The notes beneath the pieces are model-generated. The model ran no database searches, was not told the DNA's origin, and was given only the letters and a program-made list of their open reading frames with translations. A stretch of DNA of 64,000 nucleotides from Bowmanella denitrificans (lineage in GTDB: Bacteria > Pseudomonadota > Gammaproteobacteria > Enterobacterales > Alteromonadaceae), in assembly GCF_039522935.1 (NCBI RefSeq), contig NZ_BAAAEI010000006.1:1178001-1242000 (forward strand). The letters are read 5' to 3'. Positions 1-10,384 of the stretch are shown one piece after another (position 1 is the first letter of the stretch; each line of letters starts with the position of its first letter). The position numbers and the translations under genes were made by a program.

Positions 1-3000
1 TGTTACTTGCGCAAAGACGGTGACATTACCACCTTCCTGACTGACACTGAGCTGCGTTTTACCCTGCTGCTGCACACTTAAACTAATTTTTGGCGCAATA
101 TTGCCATCTCTTATACTGATCCGGGTGCTGGATTTTGCCCCCAGATTCAAAGATGGACTCAGGCCTATCACCACGCTTTCTTCAGGTTCTGCCAAGGCAT
201 CGGACAAGATAGAAAAACTGACTGAGCTTTCCAGCCCTGCGGCAATGTTCATCACCCCATCTTGCAGATCATGGTCTGCAGCATCAGCACTGCCGCTCAC
301 GGAATAAGGAATAGAAACAGGATATTCCGGACTGGGGCCATTTAATATTGCGCGTATCGTTACCTGATTTCCTTCGGAAACCACCTGATCCTTACTCAGA
401 GACACAAGCGGAACAACGCGTACCGTTTGGCTCGCCGTATTACTACGGCCGGCACTGTCAGTGGCTTGCCAGTATACTTTATGTAAACCTGGCGCTAATA
501 AGGTGTTTCCGGCCACCAACGACACCGGTAATGCATTGCCTTGGCTGTCACTCGCGGTGGCGCTGCCTAGGTCCACTTTGGTAAACAATCCGGTGGCGTT
601 TACGGTGATATCAGCGGGCGGGGTGACAATGGGGGCAGACGTATCCCCCCCCTCAACACTGGCATTGACAATAGTTTGACTGGTTCCCCCCTGCCCATCA
701 CTAATGCGGTAACTCAGACCTGCAGAACCCTGGTAGCCTGCAGGAGTCTGCCAGTTCAACCGGCCCGCAGATACGGTGACGCTGCCGACACTGGTCCTGG
801 CGCTTTGAATCCGCAAGGTGTCGCCATCTACGTCCTTGTCGTTAGCCAGAACGTCCAGGCTATAATTGCCGCTTTGATTGAAAGCTAACACCAGCTCATC
901 GGCCATAGCCACAGGGGCATCGTTTACCGGCGACAGCTGAATCGTTACCGAATAGGCGTCGGAATTTTGCTGACCCGCTCGCACCCGATAACTAAAGCTA
1001 TCTTCGCCATGGTAATCTTTGTCGGGCTGGTAGTGCCAGCCAAGACCTGCACTGTTTAGCGTACCATGAGTTGGCCCACCAACCAGCTCGAGCGTCAGCG
1101 CCTGTCCCTGCGGACCCTGCAATTGGGGGGTGATGGTCAGACCTTGATCTTCAACGCCACTTAGCTGCATATTTTGTCCCACTGGACTTGCTACAGCATT
1201 AACCTGAATATTAAAAGCAGGCAGGGATGCTGTTGCCTGGCCATCGCTAACAGTGATCACTATGCCGGTAAAGATACCAGCTTGTGCATTACCTGGGGTA
1301 CCTGTTAAGGCGCCGGTCAGTGGATTAAAGGTAGCCCAACCAGGCTGATTGCCGATGCTAAAAGTCAGGCTGTCTCCGTCGGCATCTGCAGCCGATGGAA
1401 TAAAACTGTAGGACTGCCCGGCATTTACAGAACCTGCTGGAGCCCCGCTGATTTGAGGTGCAGTATTGGTAGGTGGCGGTGGCGTTGAATTGGTGCGAGT
1501 CAGGGTAGGCACATCCACTGCCGCAGAACTATTGTCGGCTTTGTCTTTAGCCACCACCACAAAGTTATTGGCACCAATGCTTAGTGGGGCGCTTAATGTC
1601 NNNNNNNNNNNNNNNNNNNNNNNNNNNNNNNNNNNNNNNNNNNNNNNNNNNNNNNNNNNNNNNNNNNNNNNNNNNNNGCAACCGGGGCCGTGGAATCTTC
1701 TGTTATCAGCGGCACCACCACATAGCTCGATGCATTGCCCACTGCATCCACTGCCCTTATGCGGTACTGATGCTCGCTGTCCTGATTTAAGGCTCGCGTA
1801 AACTGCCAACTGTTGGACGCCACCGCAATACTATCAACAAAGGTGTATTCCAGTGTGCCGCAAACATCCAGATATTCTTCCAGTTCGATACTGACCGCAT
1901 TTTCACTATGGGTCCCTTGTAGCTGGTAGTTGGCGGCATTGATAAATATCGCCTCAGTAGGCGAACCTAACACGGGTACCACCGGCAATGTGGTATCCAC
2001 TCTGGCATTGCTGGTATCGGCCGTGGTGGTGCTGTTACCCGCATTATCCACCACCCTCACCGATGCATTCCAGTTACTGCCATCGAGACCATCTGCCAGG
2101 GTATAAGTGGCGCTCCAAATACCAGCATTCTCAGTAGCTGCCACAGCACTGCCACCGCCAAAGGCGCTGAAATTGACAGTCACACCATTCAAGGTGTCAC
2201 TGTTGTTATCGCCCCCAGCACCGTTATTCCAACTCACCGTCACCTGGTCACCGGATTTAAACGCTCCACCGATACCACTGGCACCCGACACACTAATATT
2301 GCCATCAGTCACAACCGGTGCCTGGTTATCTACCGTGGCATTGGTGGTATCTGACCTGGTGGTGACGCCACTGGAGCCTGTGACCGACACCGACACATTA
2401 AGATTGGTACCATCCACTGTACCACTGGTGATGGTATAGGTTGCCGTCCAGACACCCGCATTCTCGCTGGCTGCCACTGCCGCCCCACCACCAAACGCAC
2501 TGAAGTCGACGCTAACCGCTGTGATGCCACTGTTATTGTCACCTCCTGCACTGTTATTCCAGGTGACCGTCACTGTGTCGCCAGTTTTATACGCCCCGCC
2601 CTGCCCACTGCCGCCACTGATGTTGATATTGCCGTCTGTCACTGTTGGGGGCGTTCCGGAGGTAATATTGGTACTGTTAACGGCTGTCAGGCCACCAGAT
2701 GTAGCGCGAAGTGCCAGCGTATCCACCAATGCGTTATTGGTGTATTGAATAGCCAAGCCAGCAAAGGTAGCCAAGCCTGATGTAGGTGTCAGCGTCACTG
2801 TGGTGCCAGAACCATCGATGTCGCCTGTACCACTAAGACTATTTACCGTTCCATCTACCACACTGTCATTCGGGTCAGTCACAGACAACACTATGTTTGT
2901 ACTGTAGCCAGTATCAGTAACATTGTTGCCGTCCTGGGCTTGCACCACCGGCACGGTGGAAAAACTGTTACTAATGCCAGTGGTAATAGAAGTTGGTGCG

Positions 3001-4979
3001 GGTTGTGTGCTGAACACCAGCTTGGTCGCCACAACATCTGAGGTCACTGAGTTAGCATCCACCGCCGGCAAGTTAGTCCCCACGCCATCTTCATCGTTAG
3101 CGGTTAAGGTAAAACTCTGCTGATCAGCGGTTGCGGTATAAATCAGGTTAGTAAAGGTTGAAACACCATTCGCGGCCATGATGTCCACATCACCAGAGAT
3201 GGCCCCAGCACTGGATTCAATCAGCGTAATAGTTTCGGTGAAATCTACATCGGTATTGCCAAATGCGTCCCGTGCCGCAACTACCGGTTGTGTTGTTAAG
3301 GCTGAACCAGAGGTGGAGCCGGATGGCTGTGTTGTAAATACCAGAGTCGACGCAACGACATCCAGAGTGGTACCCGTTCCGTTGGTCACAGCAGAAGTGG
3401 CTCCCATGCTGGTGCCGGAGCCACCCACCGTCAGATCCGTATCACCATCAACACTCAGTATCACCGTATGGTCTTCTGTAACACCTGAGTTGTTATTGTA
3501 ATAAGCGTTGACTGTATAGGTTTCACTGCTGCCGTTTGCAACGGAAATGCTTAAGCCAGAAAATGTGATGATATCCGAACCTGCGTTGTAGACGCCTGTC
3601 ACATTGGACGCATCGTTTCCGTTCAAGCGCCAGGTGATGTTGCCCCTTTCTGTGTCCGTCGAGGTTCCCGACACGTTGATAACGATCTGACTAACCGTCA
3701 TCGCCAGTCCGTCTACCGTTCCACCATCACTCAAGGTAAAATCAAAGACATCGACAGCTTCGCCTACCGTATCCACAGTGGTATCCAGCCCGACGGGCTC
3801 GGTAACCGTTCCTGAGGCGGTCAGGTCGCCGTCGCTATCGGGTGAATTGGTTGTGAAATTCACCAACGTCGCCGAAGCCTGAAGATTTGGGCTCCCCTCA
3901 TCATCCTCAGCCACAGCATAGAGATCATAGGCTGTACCTGATGACAGACCTGAAAATGCTTCACTGCCAGTCGTACCGGCCGTAGCAAAACTACCGCTTG
4001 TAAGCGGAGCTCCACCGCCACTGTCCTGGCCCGCTTTCACCTGACTGGCACTCGGAGCCCCAGCACCATCCGTCACGACAACATAGTAGGCGGTTCCTTC
4101 CTCATTCAAGTCAACAGATAAGGTACCGCCAGTGAATGTCAGAGTTCCAACAGAGGGGGTGGAATTTTCAAAAGCGGGAGCCGTCGTATCACTGACGGTG
4201 ATTGAGAAGGTTTTCTGGTAGGAATCCGTGCCATCGTGGGTTTGTATACAAACGTTGTAGCTTCCCGCTGTCACACTACCGGACGCTTCCAGGTCATCAT
4301 TGACATTGTCAACCTGAAAGCTGGCGTTGTCATCATCGCCTGAGGCACCGCAACTGCCGCTGCCAGACGCACCATTAGTGACAAGTGAGTAAGTATGTGT
4401 GTCACCTCCATCGGCATCCGTAGTACTCAGATTACCAATCACTGCACCGGCACCCGTGGAGGCGTCCCCTATACTACTGTTGTCCAGGCCGATATTGGTG
4501 GGGGCGTTGTTACCGCCGCTGTTCCAATTATGACCAGCACCGGTGCAGGCATATATGGTCGTGTAAACACTTGGCAGAACAGTACAGGAGGCGAAACTCT
4601 TGCGACCAGTATATCCGGATAGGTCACCACTTAGCTCGCTTATGACAGTTGATGTTCCATTCAAAAGTCCATTGTCCTTAAGAAACTGAAAAGCATCCGC
4701 ATCTGGTTGTCGATTTATCTTTTGTAGGTTTTTCCTCTGATCAAAAGAACGTCCATCGCGGTTATATGCAGCAAACGGATTGTTACCTACTCTGGTGGTA
4801 AGCTGGTTGGTATCAGGGTGCGGCAAGGATACTGATGTGTAGAACTGTGCGCGATACCTCGACTGTGCACCAAGGGTGCGCACTGACGCAAATCCAGGCT
4901 GAGCCAGCAACATTGCAGGGACACCAGCTTTGACCGCAAAATGTAATGCTTCACGAATAGAGTTGTTTTTACCTGTCAT
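1..4979 (-). CDS. Giant multi-domain surface/adhesin-like protein, 3' end outside window, interrupted by assembly gap
   Basis: The N-terminal part (1128 codons, from ATG 4979) runs into the N gap, and an open frame resumes at 1599 and continues to base 1. The first 30 or so residues are basic then hydrophobic (ending near AQPGFA), a weak signal-peptide-like start. Beyond it lie a cadherin-like segment (about residues 160-265), segments beginning LVFTTQP / LVFSTQP (about 550 and 645), and two near-identical repeats of about 105 residues starting VTDGN (about 780 and 890). Beyond the gap come a putative-Ig (He_PIG-like) segment, a cadherin-like segment with DKDVDGD-type acidic loops, a HYR-like segment and a Calx-beta-like segment. 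Composition is Gly/Ser/Thr/Asp-rich, typical of secreted repeat proteins that bind Ca2+. It is the last gene of a seven-gene minus-strand run. The C-terminus, and so the export route (type I or other), cannot be seen. The two halves are out of frame across the 77 N, which I attribute to a wrong gap length. Confidence 0.8.
1601..1677. other. Assembly gap (77 N)
   Basis: There is a run of 77 undetermined bases inside the giant surface-protein gene. The upstream frame has codon first bases at positions equal to 2 mod 3 and the downstream frame at 0 mod 3. If the gene is intact, the true gap length must be a multiple of three, so 77 is not exact. Repeated Ig-like segments on both sides are a plausible cause of the assembly break. 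Confidence 0.97.
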
Positions 4980-5069
4980 TGCACTGCCCCTAAGACATTG
5001 AACAAGAGCACATTTATTCTAAATGCTCGATATTTCCATATAGCAGGTGGTTATTCCCATCGTTCCACT

Positions 5070-6335
5070 CTATAGCTGCGGAAAACAAAAATGATTTCTC
5101 ATTCTCGGATGAGAAGGTTCGATTAACTCAGGGAAACTGCAGCCTGGCAAAATTGCCACATCGTATATCTGATCAACATTACCGCTGAATCGGATTTGTC
5201 CCACCTGCGAATGGTCTTCCAAATTAAAAATCCATATCCCTGAGTAAGTTTTTTGATACATTTCTCTAAGAGGCGCTGGGCTTGTGACATCAGATGTGCG
5301 GATCTTTGATAAGCCAACAAACATCAGGGGACCGTAAAACGCCACTCCCCGGGTAAATCCAGGTACTTGTGCAATAGTATCCAGCACGCCAGTTGCAGGG
5401 TCGTAGCAACAAATAGCACCTAGCCCGGAATTACAAAAATAAACCTTCTCCCTGTACCACCTTGGAGAATGGGGCATCGACAGGTTTTCAAGCAAAATCT
5501 GGTTTCCCTGAACATCTATCAGTGTTCCTTCAAATTTACCTGCGCTCTTTCGCCAGTTGGTTGGCTGGTCGTCTTTTGAAAATGTGGTGACATATCCTGG
5601 CTGACCATTTTTGAGCGCCATACCATTGAGATGGCAACGGTCTTCGGGCACTAGCGCTGAAATAAACGGAGGTTTCCAACGAGGAATAAAACTAGAATCC
5701 GGTTCTAGGGTGCATAAACACGAAAAACTGGAATTGACGGCCCATAATCCGTCATCTCCCCAGTCAATATCATGGATGTTGATCATGCCGGAGTAATGTG
5801 AGGAGCGGGTAATAAAGCACGCATCCACACGCGGGTCTGCCGGCTGGAACAAAGATTCCTGATACTCTTGCCAACGCTTGAACTGACGCTCCAGCCTTTC
5901 CTGATCTTCCTCACTTTCTGCCAATACTGAAGAGGGCGCCACCAAACCATACTGTTCCAGCGATTCATTCAGCCCTTCATTATCATTGTCAGAATTCACC
6001 TTCGGGGCGGTAATATCGTCCTCGATTCTTTCCAAAGGCAACTTGATCTTTTCCAGCAATCCGTCTTCCCTTTGAAATCTGAGGATCTGGGTAAAAATTC
6101 CCAACGTCAGTGAATCTTCCGTGACAGCAATGCCCATAGGACGCGAAAAGCGCTTGAAATTGATATCCAGTTTATGACCATCACTGCGAACCAGCATCAA
6201 CCGTCCCGCCTGGTACGAAGTGAAGGCCAAAGACACATTTAAATGTTTTAAAATGACAGGCAGATTCGCGCTGTACTCTGCAGCATAGTCCATTTCTTTG
6301 TAGTGGTCTTTCAGCTTACCTGTTTCATCTATCAT
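5070..6335 (-). CDS. TIGR03032-type conserved protein of unknown function
   Basis: This 421-residue protein has no signal peptide or membrane segment. The N-terminus (SLAFTSYQAGRLMLVRSDG, then FSRPMGIAV) and the central part (NGMALKNGQPGYVTTFSKDD, then MPHSPRWYREKVYFCNSGLG and TRGVAFYGPLMFVGLS) match what I recall of the TIGR03032 family. That family is known only as highly conserved and of unknown function; the repeated strand-turn motifs suggest a beta-propeller-like fold. An acidic insert (about residues 120-160) separates the first motif block from the rest. It lies 35 bp after the S8 peptidase stop and about 90 bp before the giant surface protein, on the same strand, so co-transcription is likely. 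A role in making or displaying the surface protein is inference from position only. Confidence 0.8.
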   Translation of the reverse strand: MIDETGKLKDHYKEMDYAAEYSANLPVILKHLNVSLAFTSYQAGRLMLVRSDGHKLDINFKRFSRPMGIAVTEDSLTLGIFTQILRFQREDGLLEKIKLPLERIEDDITAPKVNSDNDNEGLNESLEQYGLVAPSSVLAESEEDQERLERQFKRWQEYQESLFQPADPRVDACFITRSSHYSGMINIHDIDWGDDGLWAVNSSFSCLCTLEPDSSFIPRWKPPFISALVPEDRCHLNGMALKNGQPGYVTTFSKDDQPTNWRKSAGKFEGTLIDVQGNQILLENLSMPHSPRWYREKVYFCNSGLGAICCYDPATGVLDTIAQVPGFTRGVAFYGPLMFVGLSKIRTSDVTSPAPLREMYQKTYSGIWIFNLEDHSQVGQIRFSGNVDQIYDVAILPGCSFPELIEPSHPRMRNHFCFPQL

Positions 6336-6370
6336 TCCACAATCCTGTTCAACCTCTACTGTGTTTGTCT

Positions 6371-7603
6371 TTATCTAGAGCGGATTCTGATCTGATGCTC
6401 TATTTCCGCTAAAGACATCTCAGGGTGATTTGCCAGCAGTCCTGCGATAATGCCACTGGCTTTCGCTGCCGCTAGGGACGTTCCATTAATTTGCTTGAAG
6501 CCGCCGTTGTTTGCCGTTGACAAATGCCTGCTACCATCAAGATATCCATCAACGCTTTCCCCCCAATTGCTGTAACGGGCTCTTAGCCCCGTGTTTGTCG
6601 TGGCGCCAATCACAATGGCTTCGTCAATGCTAGCCTCATGCTGATATCGCGTTATGGCACGGCCCCCATTACCGGCAGCAAACACAACGGCAATACCTTT
6701 CCCACCACGGCCTGAAGTGGCCAGATCGCGCACTACGTCACGAATTGGCTCCAGCAACCAGTCACTGTGCCAGCTGCAATTGATCACATCTGCGCCAGCA
6801 AGCCGGGCAACCTGGAACGCTAGCAATGTCTGGGAAGTCCAGGTATTGGGTTGCCGGATGGCAATCAGCGCCGCACCGGGAACAAGGCCTTCAACCTGAT
6901 TACCATTACGGTCTGCGAACAATATCCCGGCGATTCGGGTTCCATGGCTGTCCTCAGGCACCTTCGGGGATGCATCCAGGGTTCGGGTCTCCGTGTCATA
7001 CTGAAAAGCCACATTGGTCGTAATGAACTCCGGATGAGTCAGATCAAAGCCATCATCGATAATGGCAACCCTGACCTCCCCGCCGTAAGAGAGCATCTGT
7101 AAATGAAGCTTCTCTGGGATCGTTTCAGCGGCATGTTGCAACAACGAGATCTTGTCTTCTGTCACGGCCCCCTGTTCAGAATTCGCGGCTTCCACCCGCG
7201 GAGCATTCCGGTCAAGGCCACTCAAGCGATTCAGCTGCAATATATCGGGTTGTGCAAGCAATACCCCCGGATGCCGCTCCAACTGGTCAATGATCCGTGG
7301 CAGATGTTCACGCGATGTCAGTTCAACCATCAGGTAATGGAAGTCCTGTGCCAGATAGAGCTCGGTGATATTGACGACACTCTTATCCAGGCTCGCGATT
7401 TCCGATTGACTCAACGACGGCAAAACTTTTATGACGATGCGGTTGGAGAGCTGGATGTTTATTTCCCCAGTTTTAAGACGATAAACTCCCGATTGTTCCA
7501 CCGCCTCAATGCGCTGGAAAAAATTACTGAAATGCACCCCCTCGTCGGCCAACGCAAAGAAGGGAAAAATCAAGGTCAATACAAACGCGAGGTGCAAATT
7601 CAT
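6371..7603 (-). CDS. Secreted S8 (subtilisin-like) serine peptidase
   Basis: The 410-residue protein begins with a clear signal peptide (residues 1-19, ending FFALA). A propeptide-like segment follows (about 20-140). The catalytic domain shows Asp183 in IIDDG, His220 in DSHGTRIAG, the oxyanion Asn312 in AAGNGG and Ser376 in NGTSLAA, so the full triad is present. The usual Ser in the active-site motif GTSMAAP is kept, but MAAP is replaced by LAAA. No C-terminal sorting or autotransporter domain is visible, so it is probably periplasmic or released. Between the tail-collar genes and the TIGR03032 gene, it is well placed to process the giant surface protein or the collar proteins, but this is inference. 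No strong ribosome-binding site is seen directly upstream; the start was chosen by the signal peptide. Confidence 0.9.
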   Translation of the reverse strand: MNLHLAFVLTLIFPFFALADEGVHFSNFFQRIEAVEQSGVYRLKTGEINIQLSNRIVIKVLPSLSQSEIASLDKSVVNITELYLAQDFHYLMVELTSREHLPRIIDQLERHPGVLLAQPDILQLNRLSGLDRNAPRVEAANSEQGAVTEDKISLLQHAAETIPEKLHLQMLSYGGEVRVAIIDDGFDLTHPEFITTNVAFQYDTETRTLDASPKVPEDSHGTRIAGILFADRNGNQVEGLVPGAALIAIRQPNTWTSQTLLAFQVARLAGADVINCSWHSDWLLEPIRDVVRDLATSGRGGKGIAVVFAAGNGGRAITRYQHEASIDEAIVIGATTNTGLRARYSNWGESVDGYLDGSRHLSTANNGGFKQINGTSLAAAKASGIIAGLLANHPEMSLAEIEHQIRIRSR

Positions 7604-7690
7604 TTCAATATCAGTCTCAGCATTCTTCCTGTAGTCTCCTGCGGCAGTATTCCCAGGCGTTGTCGCCAGGAATACCGCCGCAACTGCTCG

Positions 7691-8248
7691 TCAATTTCTA
7701 GATGGATACTGGCCGAAGGAACAGATGCAAAACGGAACCACGATGAAGGGCTGCCTGTTCTCATGGGGCTGACTTGACCCTGTATTGCCGACCACGTCAC
7801 TATTAAATGTGAGCAACGAGGTACTTACCGGAGGAGTCTTAAAGACAGACACTGGAGGTCCGAACTGGGGTCCAAGGTAGGTCTGGTTTGATGCAGTATC
7901 GGTTGAGTCCGCCAAAGTCCCAAAGGCCGTTGTAACATCAGTATGATCATGGCTCGGCATCTCGCTTATGGTCAGGGTGACAGCGGCGTCCCCTCCACGT
8001 TGGCCAAGAAAATGAGGCATCACTCCCGGCCCAGTACCGCTATTCCCTCCCACATGAAGGGGAGCTCGTCCCATAAGATTGGGTAACCCCAAGGTCGTGC
8101 GGGCGTCACCTCCGTAGATACTGCCGATCAAGGAAAACAACGCTTGATTTTGAGAGATGGCAAGAATTTGGCCGTTACAAAAATACCAGTCAGCCGGGCT
8201 GAACGTATAAGGCAACATTCTTATTTCAGCAATAAATGGCGTTGACAT
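7691..8248 (-). CDS. Phage tail collar domain protein, microcystin-dependent-protein type (copy 3)
   Basis: This 185-residue protein has the typical family opening: a GEIRM-like start (here AEIRMLPYTFSP), then CNGQILAISQNQALFSL, YGGDARTTLGLPNLMGR, a central variable part and the C-terminal YPSRN. It is one of three adjacent paralogues that share this frame and the identical last five residues YPSRN. Such proteins carry a tail-collar fold like that of phage short tail fibres. In many bacterial genomes they occur in short tandem sets outside prophages, with unclear function. No phage structural genes lie nearby. The downstream S8 peptidase starts 87 bp later on the same strand. Confidence 0.9.
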   Translation of the reverse strand: MSTPFIAEIRMLPYTFSPADWYFCNGQILAISQNQALFSLIGSIYGGDARTTLGLPNLMGRAPLHVGGNSGTGPGVMPHFLGQRGGDAAVTLTISEMPSHDHTDVTTAFGTLADSTDTASNQTYLGPQFGPPVSVFKTPPVSTSLLTFNSDVVGNTGSSQPHENRQPFIVVPFCICSFGQYPSRN

Positions 8249-8259
8249 AATTCAGCTCC

Positions 8260-8781
8260 TTAATTTCTTGAGGGATAAGTGCCTTGCAGGGCAATGATGA
8301 AATTGATTCCACAATAAGGCATCTGGTTAGTATGACTTCCCCCCCAGCCAGCAGGTGACAGAGCATTATCCGCCAACTTGCCTGTCGTCTTCAGTGTACT
8401 GGCTGTGAAGTAGTGAGATCCCTCGGCAACCGCCCCTCCTTGTGGAGTCTCAGTGATGGCAGACTCACTGCTGACCTTGAAGCTGTGATTGTGAATGGGT
8501 AACTGCTCGACCGTCAGGGTCACAGTATCAACACCGGTCAACGTGCCAATATTCCAATTGAATGATTGTCCCACTGCCGTACCTTTGTTGACTGGCACCC
8601 GTCCTCTCATTTCCGGGAGTCCGAAAGAGGTACGCCCATCTCCGCCGTAGCTCGTTCCCAATAGGGAAAACAGGGACTGATTTTGAGAAATAGCCATGAG
8701 TGTTCCATTACAAAATGCGTAATGCAGAATGGCAAAGTTTCCCGCGAACATACGAATATCGCCTAAATATGGTTGCGCCAT
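8260..8781 (-). CDS. Phage tail collar domain protein, microcystin-dependent-protein type (copy 2)
   Basis: A 173-residue paralogue of its two neighbours: IRMFAGNFAI, CNGTLMAISQNQSLFSLLG, YGGDGRTSFGLPEMRGR near the N-terminus, QLPIHNHSF in the middle and YPSRN at the end. The HNH/H-x-H patch (MPSHDH, LPIHNH, MPAHTH in the three copies) is a conserved possible metal or ligand site. It lies 11 bp after copy 1 and 11 bp before copy 3, so the three are one transcription unit. The middle and C-terminal third diverge most between copies, as expected of a receptor- or ligand-facing surface. Confidence 0.9.
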   Translation of the reverse strand: MAQPYLGDIRMFAGNFAILHYAFCNGTLMAISQNQSLFSLLGTSYGGDGRTSFGLPEMRGRVPVNKGTAVGQSFNWNIGTLTGVDTVTLTVEQLPIHNHSFKVSSESAITETPQGGAVAEGSHYFTASTLKTTGKLADNALSPAGWGGSHTNQMPYCGINFIIALQGTYPSRN

Positions 8782-8792
8782 GGTGAACCCTC

Positions 8793-9335
8793 CTAGTTTC
8801 TGCTCGGATAAAGACCTTCCAGGGCAATTACAAACAACGTGCCGATTGAAGGCTGAATGTTATAGTGAGATTGCCCTCCCCCTGCGTAGGAAATCATATC
8901 CGCAACTAGGGCAACGTCAGGAAGCGCGTTGGTGTAGTAGGAGGCATTTGCGACAGCCATGGTGTTGCCGACACCAGACTGATTGGAGTAAGGTACCGGA
9001 GTATCTCCTGCTTCATTGACCGCATTGAAGTTGTGTGTGTGCGCCGGCATTTGCGCAAGGGTCAATGTGACATATTCCTGACCACCGATCTGTCCGCGAG
9101 TGTATGTCGTTGCGAAATCGGTTTCAGCATAGTTACCCATGTGTATCGGCACTCTTCCTTTCAGCGAGGGAATACCAAAAACCGTTCTGGCATCTCCACC
9201 ATAAGCGTCCCCCAGCAATGAAAACAGAGCTGCATTGTCACTGATAGTGATTAGCTGACCATTACACTCAGCCCAATCAACAGGCGCGAAGGTATATCCG
9301 ACCTGTTTAATTTCGCCTATAAATGGTTGTGACAT
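8793..9335 (-). CDS. Phage tail collar domain protein, microcystin-dependent-protein type (copy 1)
   Basis: This is the first of the three collar paralogues, 180 residues: GEIKQVGYTFAPVDWAECNG, ALFSLLGDAYGGDARTVFG, GRVPIHMG, AQMPAHTHNF and the shared terminal YPSRN. The start at 9335 has a good ribosome-binding site (AAGGAGAAGACCTT before ATG). It follows the small acidic protein gene by about 40 bp. Assignment to the collar family is by pattern recognition of the shared N-terminal motif block; a cellular function is not established for non-phage members. Confidence 0.9.
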   Translation of the reverse strand: MSQPFIGEIKQVGYTFAPVDWAECNGQLITISDNAALFSLLGDAYGGDARTVFGIPSLKGRVPIHMGNYAETDFATTYTRGQIGGQEYVTLTLAQMPAHTHNFNAVNEAGDTPVPYSNQSGVGNTMAVANASYYTNALPDVALVADMISYAGGGQSHYNIQPSIGTLFVIALEGLYPSRN

Positions 9336-9374
9336 AAGGTCTTCTCCTTGTTATTGATCCAGTTAAATCCTGCG

Positions 9375-9671
9375 TTATCCAGACTTCTTACGGGATATAA
9401 CAATCTGGTATTTATCCACAGCATGGGGACACATGAACAAAGTAACTTCGCCAAAAGCATCGCTTTTCAGTTTGTAATTGCCCTGACCACAGTGTTCTTC
9501 CTCCTTGCCTGAAAGCAGGACAGAAAAGGACTCAAACTCTTCGTCTTCCTTATCCGGACGGGTTACTTTCGTAATCTTGAGCTCTGCAATCTGCTTTTCT
9601 GAGTCTGGTTCAAACACCTGAACATCTTTGCCGATAGCTTGCTCCAGTAAGTCATAAGTGAATTTTTCCAT
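9375..9671 (-). CDS. Small acidic protein, possibly DUF6916-like, first gene of the surface-protein operon
   Basis: A 98-residue protein with no signal peptide. It alternates charged strands (EKFTYDLLEQAIGKDVQVF near the N-terminus) and has a central acidic run (RPDKEDEEFES) followed by a FSVLLSG strand and a late PHAVDKYQIV segment. I associate this pattern with small proteins found beside tail-collar genes (DUF6916-like), but the assignment is tentative. The start is supported by a strong ribosome-binding site (AAGGAGGATCAAC before ATG). As the promoter-proximal gene it may mark the transcription start of the seven-gene run. Confidence 0.65.
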   Translation of the reverse strand: MEKFTYDLLEQAIGKDVQVFEPDSEKQIAELKITKVTRPDKEDEEFESFSVLLSGKEEEHCGQGNYKLKSDAFGEVTLFMCPHAVDKYQIVISRKKSG

Positions 9672-10384
9672 GTTGATCCTCCTTTAATGGTTGTTGTGTC
9701 AAGCAGAACAACCTCAGGTGCGAAATACATCAGGTTTCCGTTCGCCCACGGCTTGCCCTTATCGTGACGACTCATTCACAGCAATACCTATAAAGACAAA
9801 AGAAAAAACTCTGGACTGACGCTCAGGAATCAGGAAAGAAGAAAACGCCGTAGCTGAATGAAGAAAGTGAGAAAAGGTATGACGAACTCTGTGCCTACAT
9901 CCAAAGAGGTAAGAGCATTGTCTATGCACTATGTCGATTGTCCTGCCAACCACCCGAAGCTGTTTCCCAATGTCTTCCATTTCAGTAGTCCTTGGAATCA
10001 TAAGCTAGTACAGGGTGACCGAGTGAATCCCATTAAGCCACAGTAGAACCGCACTCTTCAGATCTAACTGTCGCCACAAAGGCCAAGATTTCAATCTGTT
10101 GCCCTATCTAGACAGGTCGCAATAACCTGTTCAATTAGCAATCAGTATAGCTCAGCAATGAAAATCACAAGGAAAGTATAAAAAAACAGCATCCCTATAG
10201 TTAAGGTCACCTTTACACCATAAAATCAGAAGTGGATGTGGTCACTCGTTTGCAAACGTTGACAGCTAAACCATAATAAGAATGATGGTCCGCATTGGCA
10301 TTGAACAGAAAGTGATTTTGACGCCATTGGCAGCCTACACAAATCAAGGGGGCGTATCAGGGAATGATTCAAGGGATGGGAAAG
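9672..10384. other. Intergenic region between divergent genes
   Basis: About 700 bp separate the minus-strand surface-protein operon from the plus-strand sulfotransferase-like gene. It must hold both promoters, but I could not single out a convincing pair of -35/-10 hexamers. The short open frames here (for example 9759-10001 minus, 80 codons) have no recognisable motif or ribosome-binding site and are probably chance. A small palindrome, GTTTGCAAACG, lies near 10250. Confidence 0.6.

Noticed and set aside
7600..7800. 66-codon minus-strand open frame across the end of collar copy 3
   Set aside because: It is a different frame of a supported gene, without a ribosome-binding site.
7691..9335. 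Prophage remnant suggested by tail-collar domains
   Set aside because: No terminase, capsid, portal, integrase or lysis genes, and the three paralogues match the stand-alone bacterial family layout.
9759..10001. 80-codon minus-strand open frame upstream of the small acidic protein gene
   Set aside because: No motif, signal peptide or ribosome-binding site; His/Phe/Arg-rich composition looks like non-coding DNA.
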